Shown one piece after another: positions 12,201 through 24,107 of a stretch of DNA of 64,000 nucleotides. The stretch lies in the NCBI RefSeq assembly GCF_016859285.1, contig NC_053418.1:5750521-5814520 (forward strand). The letters are read 5' to 3'. The stretch is from Xiphias gladius (lineage: Eukaryota > Chordata > Actinopteri > Istiophoriformes > Xiphiidae). The position numbers were made by a program, and so were the translations under genes. Each line of letters starts with the position of its first letter. The stretch's first letter is position 1. The notes under the pieces are model-generated. The model was not told the origin of the DNA, did not search any database, and saw only the letters and a program-made list of their open reading frames with translations.

Positions 12201-15200
12201 AATGTGCTTCCTCCACTGCAGTCCTAAGGAGGGCACACAACCATCTCCCAGCCAGGACTGTATCAAGTTCTTCTCCTTCTCCCTCATCGACGGCTACATC
12301 TCACTGGTGATGGACACTGAGGCTCAGAGACAGTAAGGGGCTCTGAACTTGTGCGCGATTGAAGCGCTGTGATGGCGCGCAGACAGCGGAGCGGCATAAG
12401 TAAAGGAACAGCGCCCCACAGCTTCAATGAATTATTGACAGCAAGTGAAGTGAGAGTTGCTTTGGGTTAATAGAGGCAGTCGAAGGTCAGTTCTGTGTCT
12501 GCTTAATTGATACTTGTCAGATACAGCTTACCTCAGTCCCGATGTTGTCTGACAACTGGATTTAGAGCCGCAGCCGCTCTATGACGCTTTAACAACTTTT
12601 TGATGCCTGCATTCTCCAGACAAACAGCTGCATTATGTCAGAAGAATAAGTATCAGACAATGAAGAACGATAACGTAGTAATATTTGTTTAACCAGAGAG
12701 GCTGTGTAGCCATTAAGAAGACACTATATAAACCCTAAGTTGGTCGCGTTGCTGAAATGATCAGCTCCAAGTCACATGGACTGTAGAGTTGACCATTCTG
12801 TTTTCTCCATTGAAACGGCTCAGTTGTATATTTTACAACCGCTTACATCATTGTTGCCCCCCCCCCCTTTTTTTTAAATTTTTTTTATTTATTGCGTCAC
12901 TGCTTTGTAGGTGTCGCAGTGTCCTCATTTGCGGGCTTTGTCTGGAGATGGCTATACGAGGGTAGTCCCCCCGTCCGTCTCCGACATGGCCCTGCGTATG
13001 TTTGCACTCGGTTGCTCCGTTGACATCAGTGCTTGGTCTTTGTGCTCTAGGTTTCCTGCTGACCTTCTCTTCACCAGCTCCTCCGGGGAGCTGTGGAGAA
13101 TGGTGCGCATAGGGGGACAGCCGCTGGGCTTTGGTAAGGCCGCTTCCTTTCAAATACCTCAATGAATACCTCTTTAGTAACTTACTCTACCTGCAGTTTA
13201 GAGCGTGTCAGTCATTTGGAAGTGTTTCGCTGGCTGGGATAAATCAGGTGACTTTGTGTCTGACTGGTGCTATAAATCTGATCAGAAATCTTGTTGGGTT
13301 ATACAGAGGGTCCATTCCATTGTCTCTCTTGTCAATGATTGGGGCGCTGCCGTCCTCTTCTGGTGACGGAGCAGATACTGAGTTACAGTACTGACGTGTT
13401 CTAAGAAATTTGATTGGGGAAAAAAAAAAAACTTCTGTCGATTTAAGATGGAAACACTTTAACACGTGGCTGACACGCTCTGTGAAATTCAGAAATTCAT
13501 TGGTGTGTCTGTGGGTCTTCATTTTTAAAGGATGAAATTGCAGGTGCTTTTATTTTAACCTTTCTGTGATTTATTTATTGCGTAATGAATTAATTATTAT
13601 TTTGCCAGTCGAGCTGGAAACTCTGTAAGGGGTTGGGTAGTTTTTTGCCAAATTATATGAATGGGACCACCAAACAGTGTCAGCTCCACTGCCTTACATC
13701 TTTTCTACTACAGTTCTTGCACTTGCAGTCTGCGGTAAGTTGAATTCCACATGCTGTGTCTTGACTTGACTGTCAAATTGATTTTCTCCTTTCAAATCAA
13801 CACACAGACAGACAGGCAACGGGTTTATCTAGAAAGAGACTTACATCGTCCTTTGGTTCAATTTTTAATCAATCTTAAGCAGGGATTGTGATGCTAACTT
13901 CAATGTATTTGTTCTGTACTCTCCGTTTTCTAGATGAATGCGGCATAGTCGCCCAGATATCTCAGCCTCTAGCCGACAGCGACATCTCTGCCTATTACAT
14001 AAGCACCTTCAGTTTCGACCACGCTCTGGTGAGACCAGCACCTCTTACGTCATTAGTTAGGCCACCACCGCTGTGTTCATGGAGGCGAAAGACTGGAAAC
14101 TCGATGCATTTGTGGATTAAAAAAATGTATTAGACTTAGCTCAGGTATTTAAAGACTTAAGGTTGGGCTCTGTTTCTTAATGTGGGAGATGGAGACAGAT
14201 AAAGAACAAGCATATGTCACTAGAGACACAAGCAGAATTCCTGTAAGGTTTAGTCAGCAGCTCTGCTTAAGGCAGGTGATTCCAAATCACTTTGAGGGTG
14301 TTTTACTGACGTTACCTTGTCTATAAATTAAAAAAAAAAAAAAAACAAAAATTGTAATCCAATTAAAAACCAATAAAATGATTTCATCCTGATATCATTA
14401 CCCGACCAAAAGCATTACAAGTTCAAACAAGTATCAAACAATTTCACAAGTATCTCATTATGACTGTCTGCCTAAAACATGCCTCTTTGGAGTTTTGAAT
14501 TTGGAAAGCAATAAATTACTCCTTGTTCAAATAACATGTAAACTGTGTCGTATCCCATGATACATTTCATTTTTAATATTACCTGTGCAGTATAATTTTG
14601 GTCATTTTTATGTTTATGTAGAAATTATAGAAGAAATTTGATGAACTATTAAGGTAAAGTAAAAACTTCATCAATGAAGGATCCCTCTCAAAATTACTTT
14701 ATATATTATTCGGTAAGGGTAAGAGTTTTTATTACGTAGCCTAATATAACTATAACTTTCAGTAAGAAGCCATAAAACTCTAAGCCGTGGTATAACAATG
14801 TAAAAGTGTGGTGTATGCAAATTTACGTAGAAACTACATAAATGATGCTGAGACCCCACAGTTGCTCGATGGATTTTGCGTTTGTGTTGCACAAATTCTG
14901 TGTCTTGTCTGTCGAACTTAGTCAGCAACTCTTGCTACCTCCATTATCTTGAAAAATTACCGCGAAGAGTTTATCTGGGTCATATGTTTTGCCATTACGC
15001 AGAAGCTTATCGCAGAATGTCACCGAGTGAATCAGAAATTTCAGAGTATTTGAATGCCCCGCCAGCCGGAGTCGGTTTTTTAATCAGGTTAGTCACCGTA
15101 TGCTGACCAAGGGTGAGCAAAAAGAAGAAAGAACAGAGGTGAAAGTCATCAAGATGCTGAATCGCTGGGTATTCCACATGCATTCAACTGCTGTTACCCA

Positions 15201-16380
15201 CCTACTTTTTTTTAAGGCCGCTGTTAAAGTGTCGTGGCAACGAGGGTGGAAGTCACTATCGTAACTGTATTGTGCCCTGCAGCACGTCTTTTCCGTTTGA
15301 CATAACCGTGAAGTGTCTCAATCACAGAAAGTCACTTTGTCAGCGTCATGGAATGGAGAATCACCATAACCTCGTAAAAGTTAGTGGGATTAGTTTAGAT
15401 CAGAGTGGCCTACTAATAGCAAATTCCGTTGTAAAAAAAATGAACCAGCTGAGACGTCACAGTTACTTCTGCTTGTGCGCTTCTGAGAATCCACGCTGCT
15501 TGGTAAAAGCACACTGGGGACATTATCTCGGCTACGCAATTGCTTTAGCTATTGGTCGAATAGTTACAATACAATAAATCTTTTTGTCAGTAGCAATAGT
15601 TCGGAACTATTTTATGCCACTGGACGTATATACTTTGGGGTATTCCTTTTTATTCTTTTTTTTTTAAGTGTAATCTGCAATTTTGTTAGAAAAATCAGTG
15701 CAGATTTGTAAAGAGGAAGAAGGGAAAGGATGGAAGTCATTCAGAGGCCTCTGGACAGACTGGTTGCAACGGAAATAGTTTTAGACATTTCCAAACATGA
15801 AAGAGAACAAAGTGACGTCACTAGAGTAGGTTAAAGAGAATGTGCATATGGGATGATGGGAGGTCACCGTCTGGGTCATATTTCAGTGACTCATTTTGTC
15901 TTCAATAAAAAGTCTAACGGAAATTCCTGTTGACACCAGGGAATTTCATGGCAACTGCTGAATGTGGGAAGTTTCGTTCCATCTATGCAAATTGTTGTGC
16001 GTGTTTTGTAGAATGTTTGTTTGATTTACAGTGCACATTCAGCTCCAGCAAAAGACCACTTTTCCGGTCCTTAGGCTTCACAGTTTCACACCAAAGATTA
16101 GACCAACATATTTAGCAACTAGCCGGTCAACGTAGTGGAGGCCAACACAGAAGCTAAAAGAAGAGCGAATATTGGACTCCGGTTATTCAGACGGCCAGAA
16201 ATTCCCGATGAAAGCTAATGGTTCCATGTGTGTAAATAAGCAACTGAATCTACAGCTTGTTCTGCACGGAGAAATCAACTAATACGGTCTTCACTTTTCT
16301 TCATACAGGTCCCTGAGGAGGACATAGTGAGTGTGACGGACATGCTGCAGCATCAGAGGAAAGAACCGGCCACTAGCTGA
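3223..16380 (+). CDS. castor1: CASTOR1, cytosolic arginine sensor for mTORC1 (5' partial)
   Basis: Eight coding exons: 3223-3293, 8209-8402, 8988-9123, 11403-11526, 12222-12332, 13051-13133, 13934-14028 and 16309-16380 (TGA). Phases agree at every junction. They give about 295 residues; the family is about 330, so the missing N-terminal ~38 residues are encoded left of the window. CASTOR proteins are tandem ACT-domain sensors that bind GATOR2 and release it when arginine binds, which activates mTORC1 at the lysosome. Family signatures are CKFFSLTETPENY, GVTKIAKSVIAPLA, MLSTYQTDFIL, LWRMVRIGGQPLGFDECG and AYYISTFSFDHALVPE. The Asp of FSFDHAL corresponds to the arginine-contacting Asp of human CASTOR1, and STYQTD is the GATOR2-binding region. 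Some positions resemble CASTOR2. CASTOR1 is preferred because lif-type cytokines follow directly and because His-Val is present before SVFMLSTYQ. Confidence 0.9.
5097..5954 (-). mobile_element. Internally deleted Tc1-like DNA transposon
   Basis: The left end begins TACATCAATCAGCCAC, followed by AACATTAAAACCACC. The right end is its degenerate inverse (ACTGGTTTTAACGATGTGGC... to GTA at 5954), about 24 of 29 matching. This is the usual teleost Tc1 terminus with TA target sites. The element is about 0.86 kb, while intact copies are well over 1 kb; the missing part includes the transposase DNA-binding domain. It sits in the 4.9-kb castor1 intron, in the opposite sense to the gene. Confidence 0.85.
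5178..5723 (-). pseudogene. Tc1-like transposase remnant (catalytic half only)
   Basis: A 181-codon minus-strand frame inside the element retains transposase landmarks: an RLQWAHERQNWT-like segment, SSDESLF (first catalytic Asp region) and QPDNVPCHTAKVVQEWF (second Asp region). The third acidic region, normally SPDLNPIE-like, is altered (SPRSQAVPYLED). The paired helix-turn-helix N-terminal half is absent. With the core missing its start and an altered third motif, it is very unlikely to be active. The plus-strand frame over the same bases is a shadow. Confidence 0.85.
5955..7654 (+). other. castor1 intron sequence
   Basis: No exon is recognised. A T-run is at about 7151-7169. Frames on both strands are short and lack recognisable domains. 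This part links the Tc1 remnant to the first MITE copy. Confidence 0.5.
7655..8074. mobile_element. MITE-like dispersed element, copy 1
   Basis: This block matches the one at 35967-36267 in order along its length. Shared pieces include CACT..CATAAAG.TAGGG, GAGACA, CTATGGGTCAAGTTCCAAAA against TTATGGATCAAGCTCCAAAA, CATTTCCCGTAATGCA against CATTTCCCATAATGCA, and a final GCGCCACTTTAAAA against GCGCCCCTTTAAAA. It starts AAAGGGCACT and ends near AGCGCCACTTTAAAA, so the ends are loosely inverted. No coding capacity. It lies about 130 bp before a castor1 exon. Confidence 0.75.
9124..16308 (+). other. castor1 introns 3' half
   Basis: Introns 9124-11402, 11527-12221, 12333-13050, 13134-13933 and 14029-16308 show no further exons, RNA genes or clear transposons. 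Homopolymer runs occur at about 10679-10698, 12856-12877 (C9 then T8) and 14330-14344. The last intron (2.3 kb) is AT-rich with a few short open frames of no recognisable content. Confidence 0.55.
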
Positions 16381-17425
16381 TTTCTGAAGCCCGTTTGAGG
16401 ACCCCCCCCCCACACACACACACACACACACACATCGCTCCCCCCACTCCAGCTCCAGGGGCCAGGGGGTCGCAGGCCAGCAGGAAGGAGGCTAACTCGG
16501 TGCCTAGACTAGCGCTGCATCGCCCGCAGTATTAACCTCTGTGAACTTGCCACGGACACCAGAAGCACTTCTTTGTGGTGTGCACACACGTTCAGTTTGT
16601 GTCACCTTTTTTTATGGCAGGATGCACTGAGTCGCAGGGGGGGCCCACAAGCTCGTCCATGCGCGACGAAATCCACAATCACTCCTAAACACACACACAA
16701 TCACACACACACGCACACCTGCACATTCAAATTCGCAAGCACAAAGTCAGACATATGAGCCTGTATCATAGACTGTCTTTCTCTCTAATACAGGACTTCA
16801 GATCACATGGTGTATGGTCTAAAGTTGAATTGTCCATTATATTATTTTGTTACATACAGCAGAACACACTCCCCAGTGCTATAAACACACAGTCTTCCCG
16901 TAAAGTTTATATCATAATGCCATGCTTCTAAACAACCCTTTTTTTTTTCTTTTTTTTTAAATCGAAGGCCATTCGCAGCAATTGCAGTTTTCCTTTTAGC
17001 GAAACCGAACGTGTGAGGCAAGGTTAGTTGTGTGAACGTTGATCTTACAGTGATTCTCGCGCATAAAGCAAACTGACAGCTTTTATTTTTTTTGACTACA
17101 GCGCTCGCTCATTTTGGTTTGAGGAAGAATGTGTAGGTAGTTCGATTATATTAAAACCACTACCAATGCAGTCTGACAGGACGGTAGGTTTGGTCAGTGT
17201 TGGTTTTTTTTTTTAGAGTTCAGCATTTCTTAACAATAGCAAGGTCAATAACACTATGTCTTATTTTTTGTTATTTGCACAATACACTTTTAGTTAAGCT
17301 AATATCACTTAGATTTTTTTTTCTTTGGTACAACTACATTTTGTACAATTTGAAGTAAAGGTATTCTGTAAACGTTTGTAATTTTTTGTGCTGCTTCATT
17401 CAATAAAGAATATTGAAAATAGGTA
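16381..17425 (+). terminator. castor1 3' UTR and poly(A) signal
   Basis: A canonical AATAAA at 17402-17407 (CAATAAAGAATATTG) lies about 1.02 kb after the stop codon. No better plus-strand signal is seen before it. The UTR contains a C10 run followed by (CA)12 at 16402-16434, an imperfect CACA tract at about 16686-16718 and several T-runs. The cleavage site is inferred to lie 10-25 bp after the signal. Confidence 0.7.
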
Positions 17426-18900
17426 CTGGTTGTTCGCTTCTTGACATGAGATATTTTTCTAAACGCTTAAGGCATAAATGCAGGGTCATAGCTAAAATGC
17501 ATGTTCCAACATAAAGTGACTGTCTGATGAGAGGCTGACAATTCCTTGAAATCTGTCATTCATCACTCACGAGTCAACTACATGAGTGAGGATAAGAGAT
17601 AATTTATGGTTATTAAAAGGGATGAAACACATCAGATGACTGTAATAATAAGGACCTTTTGGTAACATCCCAGCGGTGATTGGCCTGTGTCTGCTTTTAA
17701 AGGGAGGTCTTGGAGCCGTGGCCTCAAGGGTGTCAAGCCTTTTGTTTTGGAGTCAGTGGTGAGGTGAAGCCCCCGCCGGAGGTACAGCGGGGCTCAGGTC
17801 GGTGATGTTCCTCGAGTGGTGTCGAACACAACTGCTTAATTGCTTGAAGCTGGACCTCAACTGAAGATGAAGCAAACCCAACACATCCTTTAGGCTGTGG
17901 GACTGACGTCTGAATAAGACCCACCATGTTTACCTGCAGGAAATTAAATCCGGGTCTTTGATGAAATTTATTTAAGAGGCACTTTTTTTCGATACTCTGA
18001 GGCTGAAACGGAAAGTACAATGGGACGTCACCTGCGTAGGGACGAGATACACCTTTAAACTGATGGATCGGTCTAAGGGGGACGGAGCCTTGGGGCGCAC
18101 CAGTGGACCGAGCCCCAGGTCTGGAAAGCCACCGTGAGAGAGGTAAGAGACAACCTGCAGTCCTGACCCAGTGATGACAAATAAGTAATCAGCAGTGTCA
18201 ACGAGTTCCCGCAATCCAATACGATACAGCGATAGAGCCTTTACCTATGTTAAGAGTTTTTTAGAAGAGCTGTTTCAAAGTAGAACATCTGTGTACAAGC
18301 TTTGAGCTGCTTGGCCAAGATGTCTGAATTAGGGTTGAAATTAAATCAAAATAACTCGTTTCAACAGCACCTCAAGACTAGCACAGTGGTTTCCAGCCTT
18401 TCTGACTTGTGTCCCCTTAAAACAAAGCAATCGTACAGTATTTATTAACCCGTGAGGGATTTTCCATTTTTAGTGTTTAATTCGAACAAATTTTTAAAAG
18501 CCCGGAAGAATTAAACCATCCCACTTTCACATGAAAGCAGCAATGACCGGAGAAAAGTCTGGGACATATTGTTACTGAATTCTCCGGCATCCTTTATTCA
18601 CAGAATCAATGTAGATAGATTGAAACGGTGTATCATTCAGTGGTTTGATATGTTTTCCTTTGTAAGTGACTCCTTTTGCGCTGTAATATGTGTAATATTT
18701 TATGTCATAATTTTTTTTTTTTTTGAAACTTATCTGCGAGATGTCATTTGAGAAGCACAAGGCATTTATGTCACACCTCTGAGGCTGAGACAATCAATGT
18801 ACTGTCATAACATGAGTGAACAGAAAATGGCATCATGGAGTTTGGTCATTCCATTCAGTCTAATTGTGTATGTGTCAACGTGGGTGGGTGTGAATGACCT
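17426..18900. other. castor1 / m17 intergenic region with an unexplained block
   Basis: Most of the stretch is AT-rich and uninformative. An exception is about 17690-18235, which is more GC-rich and has two overlapping minus-strand frames (80 and 95 codons) running without a shared start from 18214 down to 17733. I recognise no domain and no clear repeat family. It could be a decayed exon or retrocopy, an unknown transposon, or chance. Confidence 0.4.
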
Positions 18901-18918
18901 TGCACTTTAAATATTGCA

Positions 18919-18924
18919 TATATA
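18919..18924 (+). promoter_or_regulatory. TATA box upstream of m17-like gene
   Basis: TATATA in the context GCATATATAGGCC lies about 90 bp before the m17 start codon. This spacing fits transcription starting about 30 bp downstream with a short 5' UTR. TATA promoters are common for inducible cytokine genes. Confidence 0.5.
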
Positions 18925-19010
18925 GGCCAGTTTGACAGTGAAGGGTGTTTTGCAAAGTTGCACTTTGCTGTTTTTACACTTGGCTGGTTTGTTTATCAAC
19001 AGCTGTCATT

Positions 19011-21531
19011 ATGGATTATAAACCCAATGGACTTCTCAGGCACTATGGTAAATATCTCTATCATATCTAATAATACTTGCATTGTTATTTTATGCCTCTA
19101 ATAACACATTTTAGTACTGAGACGCAAAATTTAAATGTGCAATAATACTTTATATGATGACAATCAAATTTTATATTCTGTACAAATTATGTTACGGATA
19201 CATACATGGGCTGATGTGTACATTAATTTGTTTTAGAAGTAGTTAGTAGTTTTTTTCTGATAATTACTCATACTCTTTTTAATGACTTACTCTTTAGCAA
19301 ACTACAGCCTAAAAAATAGTCCTGTCCAAAGAAGTGCTTTTTTGGGGGAAACATTTCCAGTGATATTAAAAGGATTTCCATTTTTACCCAGCAAACAGGG
19401 AGTGATCAGAGGCGTCATTCAATTCAGCAAACATTGCTGAATCTTGTTGGGTTGTATGAGTGACGTTTCTCTTTCCTGTTTTTTTATTTTGACTGACAAC
19501 GTGACAAAACAGTGTTTTTACACTGGTCTGGTGCTTTAAGCCCTTGCCAAGAGTGACTCTTTTTTTCATTCTTTTGTTTTAATAATGTTTAGAGGTTTAA
19601 AAAAAAAAAAGATATCTAGTAATTCACAAAAAAAAAAGGGCGAAGATGAGAAGAAAATCTGGAAATGTAATCATTTGGTCTGGCGGAAATATGTTTTCTG
19701 ATTTCCTATCCTCTTAATCATCCAGCAACCGCTCAGATTTGCCTTGCCACCCCATGTGGGTGTCTCGACCCCATGTCGAGGGGGCTCGACTTGGGTGCGG
19801 AGGCGGCTTAAGCCAGTGGGCACGGATACTGCTGGGAGCCTGTTACTGATAAACAGTGATGAAAGTTTAGATTCTGGTGTCAGTCCCTCATGTTCAGGGC
19901 AACTGCTTCCCTCCTGACCAACCCTTCAGCCCAAATTCAAAGAGAAACCGATCATAGAAGAAGTCGAATTTTTCCCTTACATTCTGTGTTACATTTGAGT
20001 CTCCTGTGTCTACCCTGTCTTTTCCCAGTACTTGTCCACCTGATCCTGGAATTCCAGTGGGGGCTGGTGTTTTCTGCTCCAACTCACACCAGCTGTAGTG
20101 ACATAGACAATGCTACATCTCTCACAGAGCTACTGAGAAGCGACGCAGAAAAACTACTGAATCAATATGTAAGTGCCACCCAGCGAGTCTGTCGAGTTGT
20201 CGTTTTTCTATGAATGATGTATTTCCTGTACTACTTGCTGCAAATTTTGCGGTAACAATGTGCAACACTCTGACTTTTGGAGACATTTTGCGCCAAGTAC
20301 AGTTTTTTTGTTGCTGGCGCAAAAATGTGATCTCGACGCTCTTGCACAGCAGCTGGTGTAAGGTCTTGTGACATAATATCTAAGATTACTTGCAGACAAG
20401 ATGATCGTACTGCTATTTTTAGTTTGCATTCCAAATTCCTCTGCGAAAAAGCAGTTTTCCCACGACGGCAGGGCACAAACGTTTGCGAGCGTGGGGCCTG
20501 CCACCTGCAGCTCGTTTCACAGCCCACCGTGCCTGCTTCGCCTTCCTCCATTACTCCCCTGCTAAAATGAAAACTCGTCCGCCGTCCAAAAATGCCGCGA
20601 ATGACCATTTCCTTGTCGTGCTGACCCATTTCCGATGAACAGTGGTGGTCAGGTTTTTCACAAAAATCATAAGGAAGGGAACTTTAACTACTGCAGACTG
20701 CGACAGAAAACATCACCTTCGGCTAGAACATGCATTGTTGCCAAATACAAAAAATTGAAGTGATTCTTTTTTCTTTTTTTTTTATACACGTATTTATTTT
20801 AATCTGAAAGAGCTCTGTAAAATAGACTTTAAATTTCCATTTCATTTACACTTAAATTTCACATCAGTTCACATTAATTCACCCCAACTGTCCTTATGAC
20901 TTGTGATAATTTGCAAAAAGAAAAGTAGTTCATTTAGAAACCAATAAATTATAATCAGAATTTTTTTCACCGCTGACACTGAAATACTTGCTATTTTGCT
21001 CATTTGATCAAAAAAATGCATATTTTACAATGATCACTTTCACTCCACACTTAGATTTAAATGATGAAATCACATCCGACCGTTTCTTTCTTGCAGATAA
21101 ATGTTCATGGACCCAGGAATGATGCAGTTCCAAGTGATGTCCCAGATTCCACAGTATCTGGTGGCAACGTCACTGAGAAGCTGCAGGACATCTACATTAA
21201 GAATGTGCTTTTTTCTTTGCACATTTCAAAAGTACAAGAATATCAGGAAAACGACTGGAGCGACTCAAAAGATGTTGCCGAGCCCTTGTCAGTCGTCAAG
21301 GTCAGACTCTCCCACCTTTTTTCTAAAATAAAGGTTCGTCTCAATAGCACGAGATCTGAAATCCCTTTGCCGACAACGCCGACCACAGTGCAGCTGTCCC
21401 ACGGTGATGCCTATGTTAAAAAAGTATACGGATGGGGTGTCATAGTCAGACTGATGGAGTGGTGTGAAAAAGTGCTGCAGGTGCTCAAGGAGATCGACAG
21501 CACGTGTTACCAACAGACAGCAGGGATTTAA
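19011..21531 (+). CDS. m17: M17-like IL-6-family cytokine
   Basis: Three coding exons, 19011-19047, 20029-20168 and 21097-21531 (TAA), give 203 residues. Intron phases are 1 and 0, as in the lif-like gene that follows. Residues about 13-29 (VLVHLILEFQWGLVFSA) form a signal peptide, with cleavage probably near Ala29. Cysteines are at about 35, 182 and 196. N-glycosylation sequons are DNATS, NVTEK and LNSTR. The C-terminal part, with YGWGVIVRLMEWCEKVLQVL, suits helix D of a four-helix bundle. The family signals through gp130/LIFR-type receptors and JAK-STAT3. The gene lies in the position OSM has in mammals (CASTOR1-OSM-LIF), so the name M17 rests on family likeness plus synteny. The start was chosen because it yields a short first exon and a signal peptide, and it follows a TATA box. 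Confidence 0.75.
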
Positions 21532-21835
21532 CGCTCTGAAACGGACTCATTGAGATCAGTTCACTTGCCTCGAGGAAAACTCTGCTGAGGCTGTGCAAAA
21601 CCACGTGTATAATGAGGGAGCTTTCTAAAACCTGAGAGAATATCTCTGTGGACGTCACCTGGGATCCTTCTCTAATATTTTCTGCCATGCTTCAGATTTT
21701 TTACTTAAAACCTGGTACGATCAGAGAAACTTACCTACAGTAACTCTGGGGATTTAGAGATGGACAAAATTAAAATGTCCTTCATTCTCCTCTATTATGA
21801 ATTTGTGCCAAAAAACTTGTGTAACCAGAATCCAG

Positions 21836-21857
21836 GTGTGTGTGTGTGTGTGTGTGT
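21836..21857. repeat. (TG)n microsatellite in m17 3' UTR
   Basis: About 11 TG units; the first of three TG tracts in the inferred m17 3' UTR. Confidence 0.9.
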
Positions 21858-22246
21858 TTTGGAGATCAGCTTGTCTGGGGCGCTGCGTAGCTTTGAATAG
21901 ATATTTATAATTTTAAAATGTTTATTTATTTGAGTTAAATCCATGTTCAGCAGCCTGTGATGTAATTTAGATTAGTATTATTCATATATTTATTGAATAT
22001 GTATTTATTTTCTGAAAAGGGGGGATCATGTTGTTTTTGTTAATATTATCATTATTATTAGTAGTAGTAGTAGCAGTGTTAGTAGTAGTATCACAGCACT
22101 TTACTTTTATTTATCCAAAAGTATTGTTTATGACGTAAGTGATAGGAAAATGTAAGACAATTCCAGTTAAAAGAGGAGTTTTGTCACAAGCGTGTGAAAA
22201 GGCTGCCTCCATCCATTTGCACCAGGACCACTTTCCAGACATTACC

Positions 22247-22253
<7 letters not shown>

Positions 22254-22280
<27 letters not shown>
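22254..22280. repeat. (TG)n microsatellite in m17 3' UTR
   Basis: TG tract of about 13 units with a small interruption at its 5' edge. Confidence 0.9.
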
Positions 22281-22564
22281 TATATTATTTATTTCAGTCC
22301 AATGTTTGAGTTAACCTGTTAATAATTTATTGGCTTGGTAACAAAGCAAAACTGTACATTGTGTAGTTTCCTTTTTTTGTTTTGTTTTTTTTGGGTCATA
22401 TTTATTTTCCGTGCGACGGTGCAGGTCGTCCGCTCAGTCAATCATAGTGAAAAAACGGGCTTGCATCATCAGGCCCCCGTAGCGGTGAGGCGCTGGGTAC
22501 CGTCGAGCTGTGGGAGGAAGGGTACGGATGTTCTGCTGTACATGACATTCAGCAAAAGCCTCGT

Positions 22565-22566
<2 letters not shown>

Positions 22567-22604
<38 letters not shown>
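22567..22604. repeat. (TG)n microsatellite in m17 3' UTR
   Basis: About 19 TG units, the longest of the three here. It produces a false Cys/Val repeat frame. Confidence 0.95.
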
Positions 22605-22607
<3 letters not shown>

Positions 22608-22879
22608 CGTGTCCATAGGTAATTTGTAATGTCAGCAGTTACCAAGAGAAGATCTTAAATCAACACTTTGTATATTATTTTTTCATGGTTTGATGCCTTG
22701 TATGTGTTCGGCGGCCCGGGCAGGTGGTACTTTCCAGTAGGTGCTGTTAGTGGGGCTGAGAAAGTAAAAGGCTGTTCAGGGATCGGGCAGCCGGAGACAG
22801 TAGTTGGCAGCTTGCTGTCAGGTGGCAAGTTTCATTTGTTGTTCTTCTTCTCTTTTATTCAGCTTAAGTTTTCTATGTC

Positions 22880-22880
<1 letters not shown>

Positions 22881-22910
<30 letters not shown>
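22881..22910 (+). promoter_or_regulatory. AU-rich element (ARE) in m17 3' UTR
   Basis: Seven consecutive ATTT units make overlapping ATTTA pentamers and TTATTTATT nonamers about 200 bp before the poly(A) signal. This is the classic cytokine mRNA instability element bound by TTP/ZFP36-type and HuR-type proteins. It could also be read as a simple (ATTT)n repeat, but its place in a cytokine 3' UTR favours a role in mRNA decay. Confidence 0.7.
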
Positions 22911-23130
22911 GAATTTAAGAATTTCAGAGTTTTCACTTTTAAACAACTGTTATGTATTGAACACACCGAATATTATATGTATATGTTCAGTATATAAACC
23001 ATATAAAGTAACTGTAACTATAACCTCAGCCTCTGCTGTAAAGTCTGTATTTTGATGCTGTAATGAATATCTCTAATGATTAATGCAGGATACCCTGGCT
23101 GAATGCAATAAAGAAATTCATATCTGTAAA

Positions 23131-24107
23131 ATTCTGCATCAGTTTCCTTTTTCTTTTTTTTTTTGGAAAAAAGAGCCAAAGGTTTTAATAACAGCAGAAA
23201 CTAAACTTTGATTCAATATTTGTGCTAAGAATTGGACCAGTTATTGTCGGTCCTAAACCCGTGTAGTATCGAGTGCTGCAGAATTAGAAAATGCAGTTGG
23301 AAGGTTAAACTGGACTGAACCGGGTTGACGTGATAAAGGATACTGTGGAGTTGTGGTTAGAGTTGCATCTACGCACAGGAAGTATTGCAAGAAGGGGATC
23401 AGAGCAGGTATGAATCAATCATAAAGTAGAAATATGTCATTGCAAAAGTATGTGAAAAACAATTGACGTATATTAAAGAATGTTGTTTGTCAGAATAAAT
23501 GTTTAACCTGAAATGATGTCAAGATGAGACAGCTGATTATTTTAATGTTGGGTCCAGGGTAAAAATAATTGCTCATACAAAAATGCAAGTTCACTGCTGT
23601 GTGTATATCATGTGAGGTAAATAAAAGCCAGAGAGAGAAGGAGCTGTGTCTTTTCTATCTACAAACCGAAATCCTTTCCCAAACCAAACTTCTATAGGAT
23701 CCTCTGTTTAAATATGACCCAAAGAACCTGGCTGATTATTACTTTTTCAGTTATATGCAGAATTTTTATGAATGTTTTTTGCACCGGGAAATTCTGCAGG
23801 AAGCAAAAGACAGATCTGTTCAATACAAATCCTCCTTAATTTGCAGCGTTTCCTTTCCTCAAACGCAAGGGTAAAGAATACTGTGCAAGTTGCTGACCTG
23901 TCAAAGGAACCCAATCTCGATTGGTTTGCTGTTTTACGTTTTTCATCAAAGGATACGACAAAGTTAGTGATAAGAAAAGTTATCTTCAGCAGTTGCTTCA
24001 CACGCCCCCTTCGAGAGGTGTGCAAATAAAAATCATCTTGTGCGACTGAGATTACATTACTATAGAATTCGGTCCCTGTCCTGTCTGAAAACTTGAGCGG
24101 AGTCACT
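23131..24107 (+). other. m17 / lif intergenic spacer
   Basis: About 1 kb separates the two cytokine genes. No exon is seen; the open frames at 23747-24106 have no family features. A weak TATA-like AAATAAAAA near 24024, preceded by CACGCCCCC at about 24001, could be the lif core promoter, but neither element is strong. Confidence 0.4.

Larger units (their letters stand above)
21532..23130 (+). other. m17 3' UTR with poly(A) signal
   Basis: A UTR of about 1.6 kb ends with AATAAA at 23107-23112 (GCAATAAAGAAATTC). It holds three TG microsatellites, a TAG-rich stretch near 22060-22090, scattered ATTTA motifs (for example near 21920 and 22000) and a strong ATTTA cluster annotated separately. An exact end cannot be proved from sequence alone. 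Confidence 0.6.

Noticed and set aside
22254-22604. Regularly spaced repeats that might suggest a CRISPR-like array
   Set aside because: They are simple TG tracts with unrelated spacing in a vertebrate UTR.
22335-22622. 95-codon frame ending in Cys/Val repeat
   Set aside because: It lies in the m17 3' UTR and its tail is the TG microsatellite.
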